From Bos javanicus (taxonomy: Eukaryota; Chordata; Mammalia; Artiodactyla; Bovidae): a DNA stretch of 64,000 nucleotides. The notes under the pieces are model-generated. The model saw only the letters and a program-made list of their open reading frames with translations, had not been told where the DNA came from and searched no databases. The position numbers were made by a program, and so were the translations under genes. The stretch is from contig NC_083869.1 in assembly GCF_032452875.1 (NCBI RefSeq), forward strand, positions 123,944,001-124,008,000, in the 5' to 3' direction. Shown piece by piece: positions 10,601-21,939 of this stretch. Numbering within the stretch: position 1 is the stretch's first letter; each line of letters begins with the position of its first letter.

Positions 10601-11530
10601 ATGCAGTTGGGGCCTTGTGGGAAAAGGACCAAGCCTCACAGGGTGCCAAGCGATGGCATCTTCCTCCTTCTCACATCGCCCCCCACCAAGAGTTCTAGGA
10701 TCAATGAGGGCCAGGGTATGGAATTCACAGTGCCCTGGAGACTGGCACAGACCCACAGTGAGCCCTTCAGAGGCACTAAGGAAGAGGCCCCTTCTCTGAT
10801 CCAGAGCCCCCTACTCAGGCCAGCTCACTCTTCTTCTCCCTCAGTCTCCCACTCAAGACTCAGAATGGCTGAAAGACATCTGTGATCCCAGGTGGGCAGG
10901 AAGCCCATGGTCTCCTCCTCCTCCTCCAAGGCCATGGGTATCTGATGATGACGGTCATATCATCCCTGGAGAATATCCAGCTGAGAGAGGGGACTGGCCA
11001 GGCCGACCCAGAGCACCCCAACTCAGACACCAGATAGAGATGGAAGGCCTATTTATACCAGTTTTTCTCCTGGAGGGTCCAGCCTGGGGAAATATGGGGT
11101 GGGCTTTCCAGAAGCTAGAGCAGCCAGTCAGAGAGGACACTGTCTCTGGAATGGGAAGAATATGGCTCCTTATCCCCTCCTTTAGCTTCCACAGGAACTG
11201 ATGGCATCATGGGGGCCTTCTCTGCCAGGAAGGAGGTGTTGAAGGGTCACGGGTATGTATGAGAATAGAGTCAGGGGGATGGAGGAGGTGTATGTGCAGA
11301 TGGGAGTGCTATGCACATGGGGATGGAGGAATGGGTGAGTGTGTGACCATGTTGAGTGTTTGCCAGTGTCCCTGTGAGACAGGATGTGACCGGGAACAGG
11401 AGGAGGCAGGAAACCCAAATTCTTTCTTTGACAACTCAGGAGCCTGTGAGCAGGAATCAGGAGTATGGTAAGGACCAGAGAGGACTTTATTGAGAGAGGC
11501 AGCATGCAAGCAGCTGGTGAAATATCTGGG
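10601..11530. other. Single-copy sequence, no gene seen
   Basis: Mixed sequence with no named repeat. The segment 10845-10891 sits between a pyrimidine-rich acceptor and a GTGGGC donor, but it is 47 bp with no recognisable product. Confidence 0.4.
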
Positions 11531-11534
11531 AGTT

Positions 11535-11640
11535 TGTCTCCAGACGACCTTGCTGTGTGACCTTGAGATGGGAGCATCCCTTCACTTCTCTGAGCTCTCC
11601 TTTCTTATCTGCATAATGGGGATCATGCTAGACCAAGATG
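11535..11640 (+). repeat. MIR SINE
   Basis: Carries 'ttgctgtgtgaccttgagat', a CTTCTCTGAGC block and 'tctgcataatggggatcatg'. Confidence 0.68.
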
Positions 11641-11689
11641 CGCTTTGTTCCTGCTAACATGGATTATTATTTCCTGCTGGGACATGGGG

Positions 11690-12199
11690 CCAGGAGAGGC
11701 CTGACCTCAGGCTGGGGAAATGGAGGCTGAGAGAAGCCTGTGTTTACAACAGGCTAGTGGCAGACAGTGAACGGGCCTGTGACTAGGGCACTGGGGCAAT
11801 TCCCTGCAACTTAAACGCTTGAAAGAAACAGTTAGGGAGCAGGACACAGGTATTTCTTCTTCTCAGAGCACGCAGGAAGTGGCTGAATGCATTTAAATTT
11901 GTCAGCATTCATTAATTTAACTATCAGCTTTGTTCTATGGCAGATTTAGAGGAGCTCACAGCAAAAGGCTATTCGGTACAGTGATAAAAATAGATAGAAA
12001 CACACAGGTCGGGACCAGAAGACACGAGCCTGCCATCAGCACCTGGATGACAGGCTCAAGGCCACAGGGGATCTCAGAGCATCTGGGGAAAGGTGACCGG
12101 AGGAAAAGGGCAGAGGCATCCGTCCCATCCCATTTCTAGTTTTTCTGTTCTTTACTTCAAAAGCCAGTGTTGTAGCTTTCGAGTCATTTTGCCTGGGCC
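11690..12199. other. Mostly single-copy, possible weak MIR
   Basis: Bases 11720-11800 have a MIR-like reverse pattern (GGGGAAATGGAGGCTGAGAG), very decayed. The rest shows nothing recognisable. Confidence 0.35.
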
Positions 12200-12372
12200 T
12201 CTGAAAGAGACACAGTTTCGATCTCTGGGTCAGGAAGATCTCCTGGAGAAGGAAGTGGCAACCACTCCAGTATTCTTGCCTGGAGAATCCCATGGACAGA
12301 GGAATCCGGTGGGCTACAGTCCATGGGGTCGCAAAGAGTCAAGACACAACTGAGCGCCTGAACACACAGAGC
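12200..12372 (+). mobile_element. Bov-tA SINE, head truncated
   Basis: The Bov-A body and the second half of the tRNA part ('tcgatctctgggtcaggaag') are present. The first bases of the tRNA head are replaced by 'gcctgggcctctgaaag'. It ends in 'gagcgcctgaacacacag'. Confidence 0.8.
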
Positions 12373-12619
12373 ACTGAAAGAGCTATGGCCGTGAGCGTCC
12401 CGCCGGGGCCAAGAGCCAGGGTCAGGGGCGGCGTTTGAAGCCTCGGCCATTGCCCCTGAGGATAGTTCCAGCGGGGCAGAGGAGAGGCGGGGGAAAACCT
12501 GCCCGTCCCCTTGCACCCGCCCCCAGAGCCCCCTGCACGCCTCCCTTACAGGCCTCCCCACACCCTCACCCTCGGAAGTAGGGCTCTGTGATGCTTTGGG
12601 ATGAAGGAACCAGACGAGG

Positions 12620-12755
12620 GAGGGCCTTGTGGCCATAGTAGAGTGCAGGCTTTCTTCTAGGTTTCCTGCGAATGCAGGGAGGGGCTTTAAGCAAGGAAAG
12701 AGGGATAGGATCTGGGTTTATCATTACAAAAATAACTTCTATAACAAGAGGTGGG
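12620..12755 (+). repeat. Ancient repeat, family A (partial)
   Basis: Landmarks 'agggccttgtggccatag', 'gcaggctttcttctaggttt' and 'ggggctttaagcaaggaaag' line up with the same region in the longer copy at 25.5-26.5 kb. Confidence 0.45.
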
Positions 12756-12884
12756 ACCAGGACTGACCAGGTCGGCCTCATCTCCAAACTCACAGCCAGC
12801 GCACGTGATAGGCTGCCCTCGTCACCCACCCCACCTTCTGTGACCAGCTTAGGGCCCTGGACCCCTACTCTGTCCCTGGGACGG

Positions 12885-12950
12885 GAGACGTGCTGTGTGA
12901 CCATAAGTGTTTCTACCGCCCTGGCTGGGCCTCTGTCTTCCCCTCCCCTC
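12885..12950 (+). repeat. MIR SINE, short
   Basis: 'acgtgctgtgtgaccataag' followed by 'ctgggcctctgtcttccc'. Only the core is left. Confidence 0.5.
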
Positions 12951-13454
12951 TCCTTGCCTTCCCCTCCCTGCTGACGGGGTGACGTGGGCGCGGGTGAGTG
13001 GAGGACCCTGGAGCGGGCCTGGAAGGGGCCTCAGGAGGGGCTGGCTCTGGGGTCAGGGTCCTGGGCCTGGTCTGGACTCTCGCTGACCCCCTGTGAGCCT
13101 CGGGCTGACATGACTCTCGGGGACCTGCTCCTCACCGGGGAGGTGGGATCAGACCTGCCCCACGACCCCACTGCCGGTGCCTCGAGGTCCCGTCAGGGCT
13201 CTCGGCCCAGCTGTGCTCTGGGTGCTCATGAGGGGGCCACTCGGCTCCTTTAGTGGACCCCACACCCAGGGGCAGTCTGCGTGGCTGAGGGGGGCCCCCC
13301 TGGCATCCAGCCCCCCTCCCCTTCCTGGCCGCTCATTTCTTCCCAGCTTGCAGAGGGCTGTCCCCTCAGGGGCAGGGGAGCCTGTGGGGGGGCAGGGGGG
13401 TGGCCTGGGGACTGCAGGGGGTGGTCTGCAAGGGTGAATGCACAGTTACCTCGA
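12951..13454. other. GC-rich single-copy sequence
   Basis: High GC with scattered CpG and G runs (for example near 13387-13400). I see no promoter elements or exon I would call. It may only be a GC-rich patch. Confidence 0.4.
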
Positions 13455-13670
13455 GTGTGTGAGTGCAGGCATCTGTATGTGAGTGTGTTTGTGAATATAT
13501 GTCTGTGTATGTATCTGTGTGTGCCAGTGTGTATGTTCGAGTACAGGTGTCTGAGTGTCTGCATGTAGGTCTGTGTAAGTGCATGAGTGTGTCCTTGTGT
13601 TTCTATGTGAGTGTGTGTATCCATGAGTATGTCTGCATGTGTATTTCTCTTTGTGAACACATGTGTGTAA
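13455..13670. repeat. Degenerate TG-rich tract
   Basis: About 215 bp built from TGTG, TGTA and GTGAGTG words with no constant unit. The cysteine- or histidine-rich open frames here are artefacts of the repeat. Similar tracts occur near 21.95, 40.6 and 52.5 kb. Confidence 0.8.
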
Positions 13671-14104
13671 AAGCTCTGCTTCCCTCCCAGCCCTTTCCCC
13701 ACCTCCTTCTCACTCCAGCAGTGGGCTTGGGGAAGGTTCTGGAAGGAGCCGGGCCAGCCCTTGGGTCAGAGAAGGCCCTCTGACCCCTTGGTCCCAGGCC
13801 AGCCCGGTCCCCAGCAGAGAAAGCACCAGGCCCCTCCCGCTGGTGGTGCTGCCCTGGGCCCCGCCTCGTGCACGAACCGTGGCCCACCTGTGTGTTCTCT
13901 TTGCACACTGCCAGGAGAAACCACTATGCCTACTCCCACTACCCATAAGTAGCGCCCCTGCCCAGGGGCCCCGCCCCTCCTGGGGAGCCCCCACCCCCCC
14001 CACCCCGCCTCTGCCCTGCCTGGGGCAGCGCCTCCTCCACGGCCACTCTGCCTCTGAGCTTCCCTCCTCTGCTGTCTCTCCTCTCCCCGCCGTCCTCCTG
14101 TGTG
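13671..14104. other. GC-rich single-copy sequence
   Basis: C-rich on the plus strand. Long open frames reflect low stop-codon density in GC-rich DNA. No motif supports a gene. Confidence 0.4.
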
Positions 14105-14330
14105 GAGGTCAGGAGCGCTTGCTCTGTGCTCAGAGTCTCAGGTTCAGAACCAGCTCTCTGAGCCGCCCCAGACAAGTCACTGGACCTCCTGGAGCCTCCT
14201 GTCCTCTTGATCGCCCCATTTCACTGATGAGGAAACTGAGGCTCAGGGACGTTAAAGACTTGTCAGAAGTCACAGGACATGCAGAGACGGGGTTGCAGCC
14301 CAGGCCCCATTCTAACTCCACGGCCTGCCG
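14105..14330. repeat. Two MIR SINEs in opposite orientation
   Basis: A forward MIR (about 14105-14200, 'gacaagtcactggacctcc') is followed directly by a reverse MIR (about 14215-14330, 'gatgaggaaactgaggctca'). Confidence 0.7.
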
Positions 14331-15650
14331 ATGCTGCTCTGTTTTCCGCCTCTGGGATCTCTGACCCTGCACGCCTTCCAGATCATTCCCCTGCACCCGT
14401 GCTTGCCCCCTCCTTGCAGAGCAGGCCCAGGTGGCCCCGGGCCAGCCCAGAGGACGGTGGTCTCTCACCTCCTCCCTGGGCCCTCTTCTCGCATCGACAT
14501 CACCCACCATCACACTACCTTCTCCAGCAACCACACCCCCATCAATTCACATGGAGCCTCCAGCTCAGCAGTTCCAGGAGCTGCTGACAAGGCAGCTCAC
14601 CCAACCCCTCTACTTCATAGCTAATTTTGAACCTAAATGCAGAACTTTTCCAAGTGTCCATATTACACGCCATCTGCCTGATCGCACCCTGAGGTCGGCT
14701 GGAGGCCACAATGCAAAGTGTCCCTCCTGGCTCTGTCTGTGGATCTGGTTGGTTGGTGTTTGAAGTTCTTCTGCCAAGTAGAGCAGGAGGCCTGGGCGGG
14801 AACAGAGCCCTGTGGTTCACCGCTGCAGACTGCCTCCTAGGCCAGGATCCTCTCGGGACGGGTCCTCCCGGGCTCCAGGGTCCAGCCAGCCTGACGGGCT
14901 GTCCTCTGTCCGAGGCCCTCTGTCTGTCGTCCCTGTGGTCGCTGGTGTCTGACCTGTCCCCGCTCCCCCGTCTCCTTCCCCACCTCTCTTCTTGTCATTA
15001 TTCCTTTATTTCCCTCCTTTCCCTTCTCTGTATTCTCCTAATTCTCTTGTCCCACCCCCGTCTCCCTCTTCACCTCCCTTCCTCCTCCACATTCTCCCTT
15101 ATGTTGATGCTCAAGGTCACAGCCACAAGACTTCTCATTACCAGCCCCCAAAGGGGTCTTTGGCTCTTCTCTGGACCACAGTGAGTAGGATGCCCAGAAC
15201 CCAGCAAGAGGAGCAGTCAGAGGCCATCCTGTCCTTCCCTTGCCTCAGGCACCTCTTGAGTTAGGACAAGAAGATTTGAGTTGTCCCAGTCTATGAATAT
15301 CAACTCACCAGCCTCTTCATCCCTATGAGTGATCAGTGTTTCTGACCCCCCACAACCCGGAAGTCCTCTCTCAAGTCTACCCCACAGCCTTCCTGCTATA
15401 GGACTAAGCAGGGGAACAGCTCTCTCATCTCAAGCCTTCCCTGTGATTGGGTCCCAGTTCTTCTCCAGTCTCGGCATGGGTCCCGAGTCCTTTCCCCTTT
15501 TCCTTATTTGGCACCCCAGGCTTGGAGCTGTGCCCCCTGCTGCCCCACCCCAGCCCCCTTGATCCTTCCTCCTGGCCTCCAGACTCCCTTCCTCCACCCT
15601 CCTGAATGAACAAAATCAAGTCCTTCCATGATGTTCCCCATATCAGATGA
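14331..15650. other. Single-copy, pyrimidine-rich sequence
   Basis: C/T-rich on the plus strand, strongest at 14930-15110. I found no repeat family and no exon with convincing splice sites or homology. Confidence 0.45.
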
Positions 15651-15654
15651 TATA

Positions 15655-15745
15655 TTACCCCTAACCAACATTGAAGTATTGTGTTCCTACTGGGTACCCA
15701 TAATCAGACTTGCAATACAAAGACGAAGTAGGTATTATCCTGGTA
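15655..15745 (-). repeat. MIR SINE, decayed
   Basis: 'cctactgggtacccataat' and 'gaagtaggtattatcctgg' fit the reverse MIR order. Confidence 0.45.
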
Positions 15746-15758
15746 TTGAAGAATCTTT

Positions 15759-15865
15759 TTATTTTTTGTTTTTTTATACTATGGACTGTAGCCTGCCAGG
15801 CTCCTCTACTCATGGAATTTCCCAGGCAAGAAGACTGGAATGGGTTGCCATTTCCTTCTCCAGGG
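15759..15865 (-). mobile_element. Bov-A monomer SINE
   Basis: A single reversed Bov-A unit ('actatggactgtagcctgcc' to 'ttgccatttccttctccagg'), preceded by a T-rich stretch. The perfect 12-base target-site duplication tgaagaatcttt lies at 15747-15758 and 15866-15877. Confidence 0.92.
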
Positions 15866-17051
15866 TGAAGAATCTTTAGGAAAATTTAGTTCACAGGCTA
15901 ACATAGAGTTATAAAAGGAGTGAGGAATAATTAACACTCTACTGGGCACTGCCTGGTCTCACCTAGCAAATATTAAAAGCTAGACCCAGCAGGATCAAAC
16001 TATTTCCAAGTGACTTAACCATGTCCCAGAACAAATCTCAAGAATATTTATAGGAATAGAAAAATATCTGGCCCCCAACCAAGTAAAACAGACAATGCCT
16101 GGCACTCAATCAGAAGTTACCAGACATGCGAAGAAACAGAAAATATGCCTACTAATGAGGAGAAAAATCATTTATTTGAAACTGATCCAGAATGCAGAAC
16201 ATAGTCAAAGATCAGGTGGCTAGGAAATTTAAGCTGTGCTCAGGAGACTGGAGAGAGGTCCCAGCACCTTCTATGTCCTTTTCCTACTCACAACCTACTA
16301 GCCTAGTATTCACCTCTTTCCTTTCTTCTCCAAGGAGTAGAGACTTAACTCCTGTGGTTTATAACCTAAAGCCATGTTAATTGTGGCTCTCCCTTAAATG
16401 CAAGTTTTTTTTTTTTTAATGGACTTAGGGAGCACACTTAGCATCCAGATTTGGATTCTAACATCAGTTCCTCAAAAAATTAAAAACATTAATTTTTTCA
16501 TATTCTTATGAAATTACCATATGATCCAGCAATTCTACTTCTAGATAAGTATCCAAAAGAATTAAAGGCAAGAACTCAAAGAAATCTTTGTACCTCCATA
16601 TAAAAGCAATATTCACGATAGCTAAGAGGTGGAAGCAACTCAAGATTCCACTGACAGATAAATGGATACACAAAATGTGGTATATTCATACAATGGAATA
16701 TTATTCAGCCATGAAAAGGACTGAAATTCTGAACAATGCTACAACATGGATGAACCTTGAGAACATTATTCTAAATGAAATAATCCAATCACAAAAAGAC
16801 AAATTCTGTGAATTATCTAGAGGAGTTAAATTCAGAGACAGAAAGGATAAGGGTTGTTGCCAGGAGCTGGAAGGAGGGGGAAATGGGAGCTGTTTAATAA
16901 GGATGACATTTCAACACTGCAAGATGAAAAAGTTCTGGAGATTGGCTGCATAACAATGTGAATATACTTAATGCTCCTGAACTGTACACTTAAAAAATGA
17001 TAAAGATGGTAAATTTTGTTATATGTATTTAACCACAATTAACAATTTTTT

Positions 17052-17459
17052 ACGGAGAAGAAAATGGCAACCCACTCCAGTACTCTTGCCTGGAAAATCC
17101 CATGAACAGAGGAGCCTGGTAGGCTGAAGTCCATGGGGTTGTGAAGAGTCGGACACAACTGAGTGACTTCACTTTCACTTTTCACTTTCATGCATTAGAG
17201 AAGGAAATGGCAACCCACTCCAGTGTTCTTGTCTGGAGAATCCCATGAACGGAGGAGCCTGGAAGGCTGCAGTCCACGGGCTTGTGAAGAGTTGGACACA
17301 ACTGAGCAACTTCACTTTCACTTTTCATTTTCATGCAGAAGGAAATGGCAACCCACTCCAGTGTTCTTGCCTGGAGAATCCCAGGGACGGCGGAGCCTGG
17401 TGAGCTGCCGTCTATGGGGTCGCACAGAGTCAGACACAACTGAAGCGACTTAGCAGCAG
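17052..17459 (+). mobile_element. Three-unit Bov-A element
   Basis: Three successive Bov-A units start near 17054, 17200 and 17338, each opening with 'aaatggcaacccactccagt'. The first two end in CACTTTCACTTTTCA linkers and the third in AGCAGCAGC as in Bov-A2. One target-site duplication, aacaattttt (17041-17050 and 17460-17469), flanks all three. The normal form is a dimer. Confidence 0.85.
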
Positions 17460-18128
17460 CAACAATTTTTAAATTTTGAAGTACTGATCATGCTACAACA
17501 TGGATAAATCTGGAAAACATTATGCTAAATGAGAGAAATCAGTCACAAAAGGCCACATGTTGTAGGATCCATTTCATGTGAAATGTCCAGAACATAGAGA
17601 TTCAAAGAAACAGAAAATGGATTAGTGGTTGTCAGGAGCTGAGAGAAGGAGGATTTAGGCAGGGGGTAACTGCTGATGGCCACTGGATTTCTTTCTGGGG
17701 TGATAGAGATGTTCTGAAATTACCTAGTGATGATGGTTACACAACTTTGTGAAATACTAAAAACCACTGAATTGTACACTTTAGAAGGATACATTTTATG
17801 GCATGTGAATTACATATCAAATTTTTTAAAATCCCAACTGAGAAACATTCCATAAATTATCTGACCAGTAATCCTCAAAACTGTTAAGTCCGTCCAAAAA
17901 AAGTCTAAGAAACTGTCACAGCCAGGAGAAATCTAAAGAGACGTGACACTGAGTCTTATGTGGAATCTTGGAATAGAAAAAGGACATTAGTAAAAACTAA
18001 GGAAATCCAAAACTGGTAGAGACTTTAGTTAATGATGTATCAACATTGCTTCATTATTTATAGTAAATGTACTATACTCAGATAAGACATGACTAATAGG
18101 AGAAATTGGGCCTGGAGTATATGAGTAT

Positions 18129-18533
18129 TTGCTATCGTTGTTCAGTCACTTAGTCGTGTCCAACTCTTTGCAACCCCATGGACTACAGCGTGCCAGGCTT
18201 CCCTGTCCTTCACCATCTCCAGGAGTTTGTTAAAACTTGTGTCCATTGAGTCAGTAATGCCATCCAACCATCTCATCCTCTTTCGCCCCCTTATCCACCT
18301 GCCCTCAGTCTTTCCCAGCATCAGGGTCTTTTCCAATGAGTCCACTGTTCGCATCAGGTGGCCAAAGTCTTGGAGCTTTAGCTTCAGCATTAGTCCTTCC
18401 AATGAATATCCAGGGTTGATTTCCTTTAGGATTGACGGGTTTGATCTCCTTGTTGTCCAAGGGACACTCAAGAGTCTTCTCCAGCACCGCATCAGAAAGC
18501 ATCAATTCTTTAGCGTTCAGCCTTCTTATACTA
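18129..18533 (-). mobile_element. BovB LINE 3' fragment
   Basis: Antisense BovB end from 'gttgttcagtcacttagtcg' to the 'atcaattctttagcgttcag' block. The perfect 11-base target-site duplication tatatgagtat lies at 18118-18128 and 18534-18544. Inserted in the L1 3' UTR. Confidence 0.92.
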
Positions 18534-18649
18534 TATATGAGTATACAGTATACATGTACAGTATATTCTATACTATCTTTGTAACATTTTTGTAAATCTA
18601 AATCTATTCTGAAATAAAAGGTTTATTAATTTAAAAAGAAATTGACTTA

Positions 18650-19595
18650 ACATATCAAGGCACATTGTGGCAGGCCAGTGGGAGGGAACTTGCTGGGAAC
18701 TTTCCTTACTATTGAAATTTGAGCCCCACTGGCTTCAAAGCATTGCCGGAAAAAGCCCCCAGATCCCCCTGGGCCCCATCCATCCTGAGCTCTTGATCCT
18801 GCTGGGTGCCAGTGGATTCCACCCAGACGGTTTGCTGGGTGAGTCCCAGTTCCTCTCACATTGTCTGATAAACGCTTCTTTATCAGCAGAGGGACAACAG
18901 GGGAAACCTGGTGAACAACAGGACCCCAGAGTCCGACAGGCCCGGGTGTGAATCCTGGTGCTGCTGCCTCCCTGCTGTGGGGTCGGGGAGACCCCCCTTC
19001 CTGGGCTCAGGGTGCGCGGGGCTGAGAGCAGTGCCATCACTCACCGCCCTGTCCCTGCCCACTGGCTGTATTTACAGAACATCTGCTGTCGTCTTTGGAC
19101 TCAGCCGGCATGCCGCCCTGATTTGTTCTGGCTGCTGGCATCACCCTGACCAGGTGGTGCTGTTTACTTGTCCTCAGCCAGCCACAAGCTCCTCCTGTGT
19201 CCGCTGTCTGAGCCGCTGAGAGCAGCCGGCCCTTCGAGGCGCCCTCTCACCCCTTCCTCCGCTTGGAGGGTACTCTGTTGCACAGTCAGCACAGCTTCCA
19301 TAAAGAGCTTGAGTAATCCTTTGTCGCCCAATCCCCCCTTCTGGAGCTCCTGAGAGTTCCTCAAGCAGCAGAAAATTCTCTCTTGAAATCTGAGCTCATG
19401 TTTTGTGTTGGCTGCAGCTGCCTCTTAAGAATCATCTCTCTCCAAAGCTACTGCTCAAGCCCTGGTCCAAATCCCCTCCGCTAAGGCAGATTAAAGGCAG
19501 GTCAAGCACCACTCTTGTCAGCTCCTTCTTTCCTCTGAGAAGTTGCCCTTGGCTTTCTGGGATTCAGTAGGTGTCTGACTTTACAGTAAATTCTA
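18650..19595. other. Single-copy sequence
   Basis: GC-rich. A very decayed forward MIR is possible at 18925-19060. No exon is convincing. Confidence 0.4.
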
Positions 19596-19599
19596 ATAG

Positions 19600-19860
19600 T
19601 ACCTACAGCTGCTGTCGATGGGCATTCACCAGGTGCCAACAACAGACTGGGTGTTTTTCATGCATCATCTCATTTAATAATCGTAGTTCCTCTATAGGAT
19701 AGTGATGATTTTATCCTCATTTGACACATGAAAACCAAGGTTCAGAAAGGGCTAGTCTTTTTTCCAAGGATACACAGCCAAGAAGTGGCCCAACTGGGAT
19801 TCAAACTCAGGCATGTCTTAACAGATTCCTTGCTTTTAATCACCCCAGTACACTTTAATC
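19600..19860 (-). repeat. MIR SINE
   Basis: 'gcatcatctcatttaataat', 'acatgaaaaccaaggttcag' and 'ccaactgggattcaaactca' are in reverse MIR order, long but diverged. Confidence 0.72.
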
Positions 19861-19868
19861 TAAAGATG

Positions 19869-19985
19869 TTTACTGGAGTGGGTAGCCATTCCCCTCTCCA
19901 GGGTATCTTCCCAACCCAGGAACTGAACCCAGGTCTCTTGCATTGCAGGCGGATTCTTTACCAGCTGAGTCACCAGGGAAGCCCA
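19869..19985 (-). mobile_element. Bov-tA SINE, partial
   Basis: Reversed SINE from 'ttactggagtgggtagccat' to the tRNA head complement 'gagtcaccagggaagccca'. The Bov-A 3' half is missing. Confidence 0.85.
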
Positions 19986-20950
19986 ATGAAATATACACAC
20001 ACAAACAAAAACCTCCATGGAGAAAAAGGAATAAGGGAATGTCGCTACTTTGGTTTTCCTGGAAAATCACAATGCATTTAGGTTGCTGCAAGTCCTGAGA
20101 TGCCCTGCAGGGAACAGACTTGTTTCATTTTGTTTCACCCGAAATTTTCCAGATTCATTTTAAAAAATTGAACGTTTGTTTTTTAAGTGGACTACCACTT
20201 AATCATCTTGGACTTGTGTTCTCTGGAACACACTTTGGGAAACACTACCTTTGGGAGTAATTTCTTTCCAAGCCTCAGTGGAGCTTCTGGACATTATGGA
20301 GGCACGGGAGGGCATCCCTCCTGCTATAAGCAACCATATCACAGGGCAACATATGTGAGACAACTATTTTCAGATCTTGGGCAATAGGCAGCTCAGGACT
20401 GCAATCCCTGAGAAGAAAAAAAAAACAGCACAAGGTGAATCCTGTGATTCTGTGAGTGTCGGAAGCTGGGTGTGGCTGAGCGGGGTTGTTCCTCGATCCC
20501 AGGGCCTGATCTTGGGGACCACGGTGGGATGTCCTTGGGGTGGGATGTCCTTGGGGAGGCTGGCCAGGAGAACCAGGGAGTGATGGTCTGAGGGGAGGGG
20601 ATGGTTTTCCCGGGTGTGGGGCAGCGTGAACCTCTCTACCTGCTCCCCATGGGCTGAGCTGCCGCACAGGCTGACAATGGAAACACTTGTGTGAGAGAAA
20701 CGCCTCTATTCAGGTGCTTCCTGTTAATCTGTTGAGGGAGTGGCAGCGGCAGCTAATTTTGGGACTTGCTTGTCTTTGAATGGGGTGATTGCTGGGAGTT
20801 GTCAGTGTTTCAGATTGTTCCCTGGAAGAGGGGGAGGAAGGAGGGGATGTCTGGGCTCTGCTGAGCACTGCCCCCTGCAGGTAGTGAGTGAAGTCACAGA
20901 GGGGGCCCTCGAAGGGGAGCCCGGGAGGGTGAGGATACCAGGGATCCCAG
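19986..20950. other. Single-copy sequence
   Basis: No repeat I can name and no exon signal. 20740-20980 is GC-rich and open on the plus strand without recognisable motifs. Confidence 0.4.
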
Positions 20951-20954
20951 CCGC

Positions 20955-21110
20955 AGGGCTAGGTCAGAAGGGCCCCTAGAGGTCACGTGACCTGATCCCC
21001 TCATTCTACCAATGGGAAGACCAGGATGCCCCAGGGAAGGGGCTTGTCCAGGGTCACCCAGGGCGGCCCAGCCAGCTGCCTGGCTCCTGCAAACAACCTG
21101 AGCATCCTCC
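20955..21110 (-). repeat. MIR-like ancient SINE
   Basis: The pattern 'cctagaggtcacgtgacctg', 'ctcattctaccaatgggaag', 'gtccagggtcacccagg' is typical of reverse MIR-class repeats. Confidence 0.5.
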
Positions 21111-21219
21111 ATGCTGGCTGTGCTCCCATCCCTCCCTCGGCCCCCCTGAGTTCATGTGGGGTTCCCCTGGCTTGGGCTTGTGCACGTCAGGAGCCCCCTT
21201 TCCCTTTCTTTGGCTGCAG

Positions 21220-21407
21220 GAGACCAGCGCAGTGGTGGGGTCACTGAGGCCAGCAGCCTCCTGGGGGGTTCACCATGGCGGCCATGTGGCTGGAAGGGCT
21301 CCACGTATCACATGGGGCAGCTGCACCCCGCGGTGCGTGTGGCCAACCTCCTGCAGCACATCAACCAGGTGAAGACGGCCAAGGGCTATGGCTTCAAGCA
21401 GGACAAG
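21220..21407 (+). pseudogene. PTPRU: PTPRU-like juxtamembrane/D1 exon
   Basis: This exon-like segment has a pyrimidine-rich acceptor ending ...TTTGGCTGCAG (AG at 21218-21219) and a donor GTACCT at 21408. It is open throughout. The peptide runs DQRSGGVTEASSLLGGSP, then HPAVRVANLLQHINQVK, then GYGFKQDK, which I recognise as the cytoplasmic juxtamembrane part and first residues of phosphatase domain 1 of PTPRU, an R2B receptor tyrosine phosphatase of cell-cell contacts. Against the protein as I remember it there are about eight changes in 62 residues (including R to W twice, T to M, D to N, E to K, several of CpG-decay type). The final EYE is replaced by DK, a one-codon loss. The next domain-1 exons are absent, so I treat it as a decayed copy. 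A live but rearranged gene is less likely. Confidence 0.78.
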
Positions 21408-21411
21408 GTAC

Positions 21412-21789
21412 CTGGCCCCATCCAGCTGGGACCCCTCCCAAGGGCCTCCCTTGGCTCCTTCCTTCTACACCCCTCCCACCAGGTTGTCACGGAGGAAATA
21501 GAAGATGGTGGATGTAAAGGCCTGGGTGCATTAGGGACTCACGGGGGTGCAACTGTCAACACCCCTGCTGTGATCATCATTCCCAGCGTGGGGGCAGGTT
21601 GGATGCAGTAGGACCAGCCTAACCTGCCATCGTCCCAGTTGGACTCCACCTCAGAGCAGCATCGCTGCCCCAAACTCGAGCTTACTCCATCCTCTTTCTG
21701 ATGCCCTGTGCCCTCCCAGGAAATTTCAGGCTCCAGGCCCCTGTCTTGGCCTCCTAGTCTCCCTTCCTGTTCCATGAGCCACACATCTG
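21412..21789. other. Intron-like spacer without D1 exons
   Basis: In an R2B phosphatase gene the following exons should encode phosphatase domain 1, including its HCSAGTGRTG signature. I find no match in this 378-bp spacer. Confidence 0.5.
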
Positions 21790-21923
21790 CACCTACTGCA
21801 AACCTGCCTGTCGGGAGAGGCCACATCCCTGCCAGCAGGCCCGCTACAAAGAGATACAGGTCCCTGACACTGACTGACACTAACCCTCGGAATGACCTCT
21901 CTGTCGTGGAGAGTCAGTTCCAG
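21790..21923 (+). pseudogene. PTPRU: PTPRU-like D1-D2 linker exon, decayed
   Basis: Nucleotide-level resemblance to the exon joining the two phosphatase domains: 'cctgcctgtcgggagagg' at 21803 fits the ACLCGE coding segment, ATCCCTGCCAGC fits IPVS, TACAAAGAGATA at 21845 gives YKEI, and the segment ends in GTCAGTTCCAG at 21923, where EEFQ would end. Several indels and stops break the frame, and the expected GT donor after TTCCAG is gone. The match comes from memory of the protein and needs alignment. Confidence 0.5.
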
Positions 21924-21939
21924 AGGTTGGGCTTGTGCG

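Larger units (their letters stand above)
15900..18640 (+). mobile_element. L1 LINE, sense, with 3' UTR
   Basis: Old L1 in pieces. Near 15930-16200 it resembles the ORF1-side segment also seen at 46.9-47.4 kb. At 16490-16800 it encodes a decayed ORF2 C-terminus, DKWIHKMWYIHTMEYYSAMK, then NNATTWMNLENIILNEI. Bases 16800-18640 are 3' UTR, ending with GAAATAAAAGG and an A-rich tail. A Bov-A trimer and a BovB interrupt it. Confidence 0.72.

Noticed and set aside
10845..10891. 47-bp exon-like segment before GTGGGC
   Set aside because: Too short and without homology; could only be settled with transcript data.
12370..13260. CpG island or promoter
   Set aside because: GC-rich with some CpG, but no dense CpG cluster, and I see no first exon or core promoter pattern.
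13663..14364. A 233-codon open frame
   Set aside because: Proline/serine-rich translation of C-rich DNA, running into MIR sequence at its end; no motif or homology.
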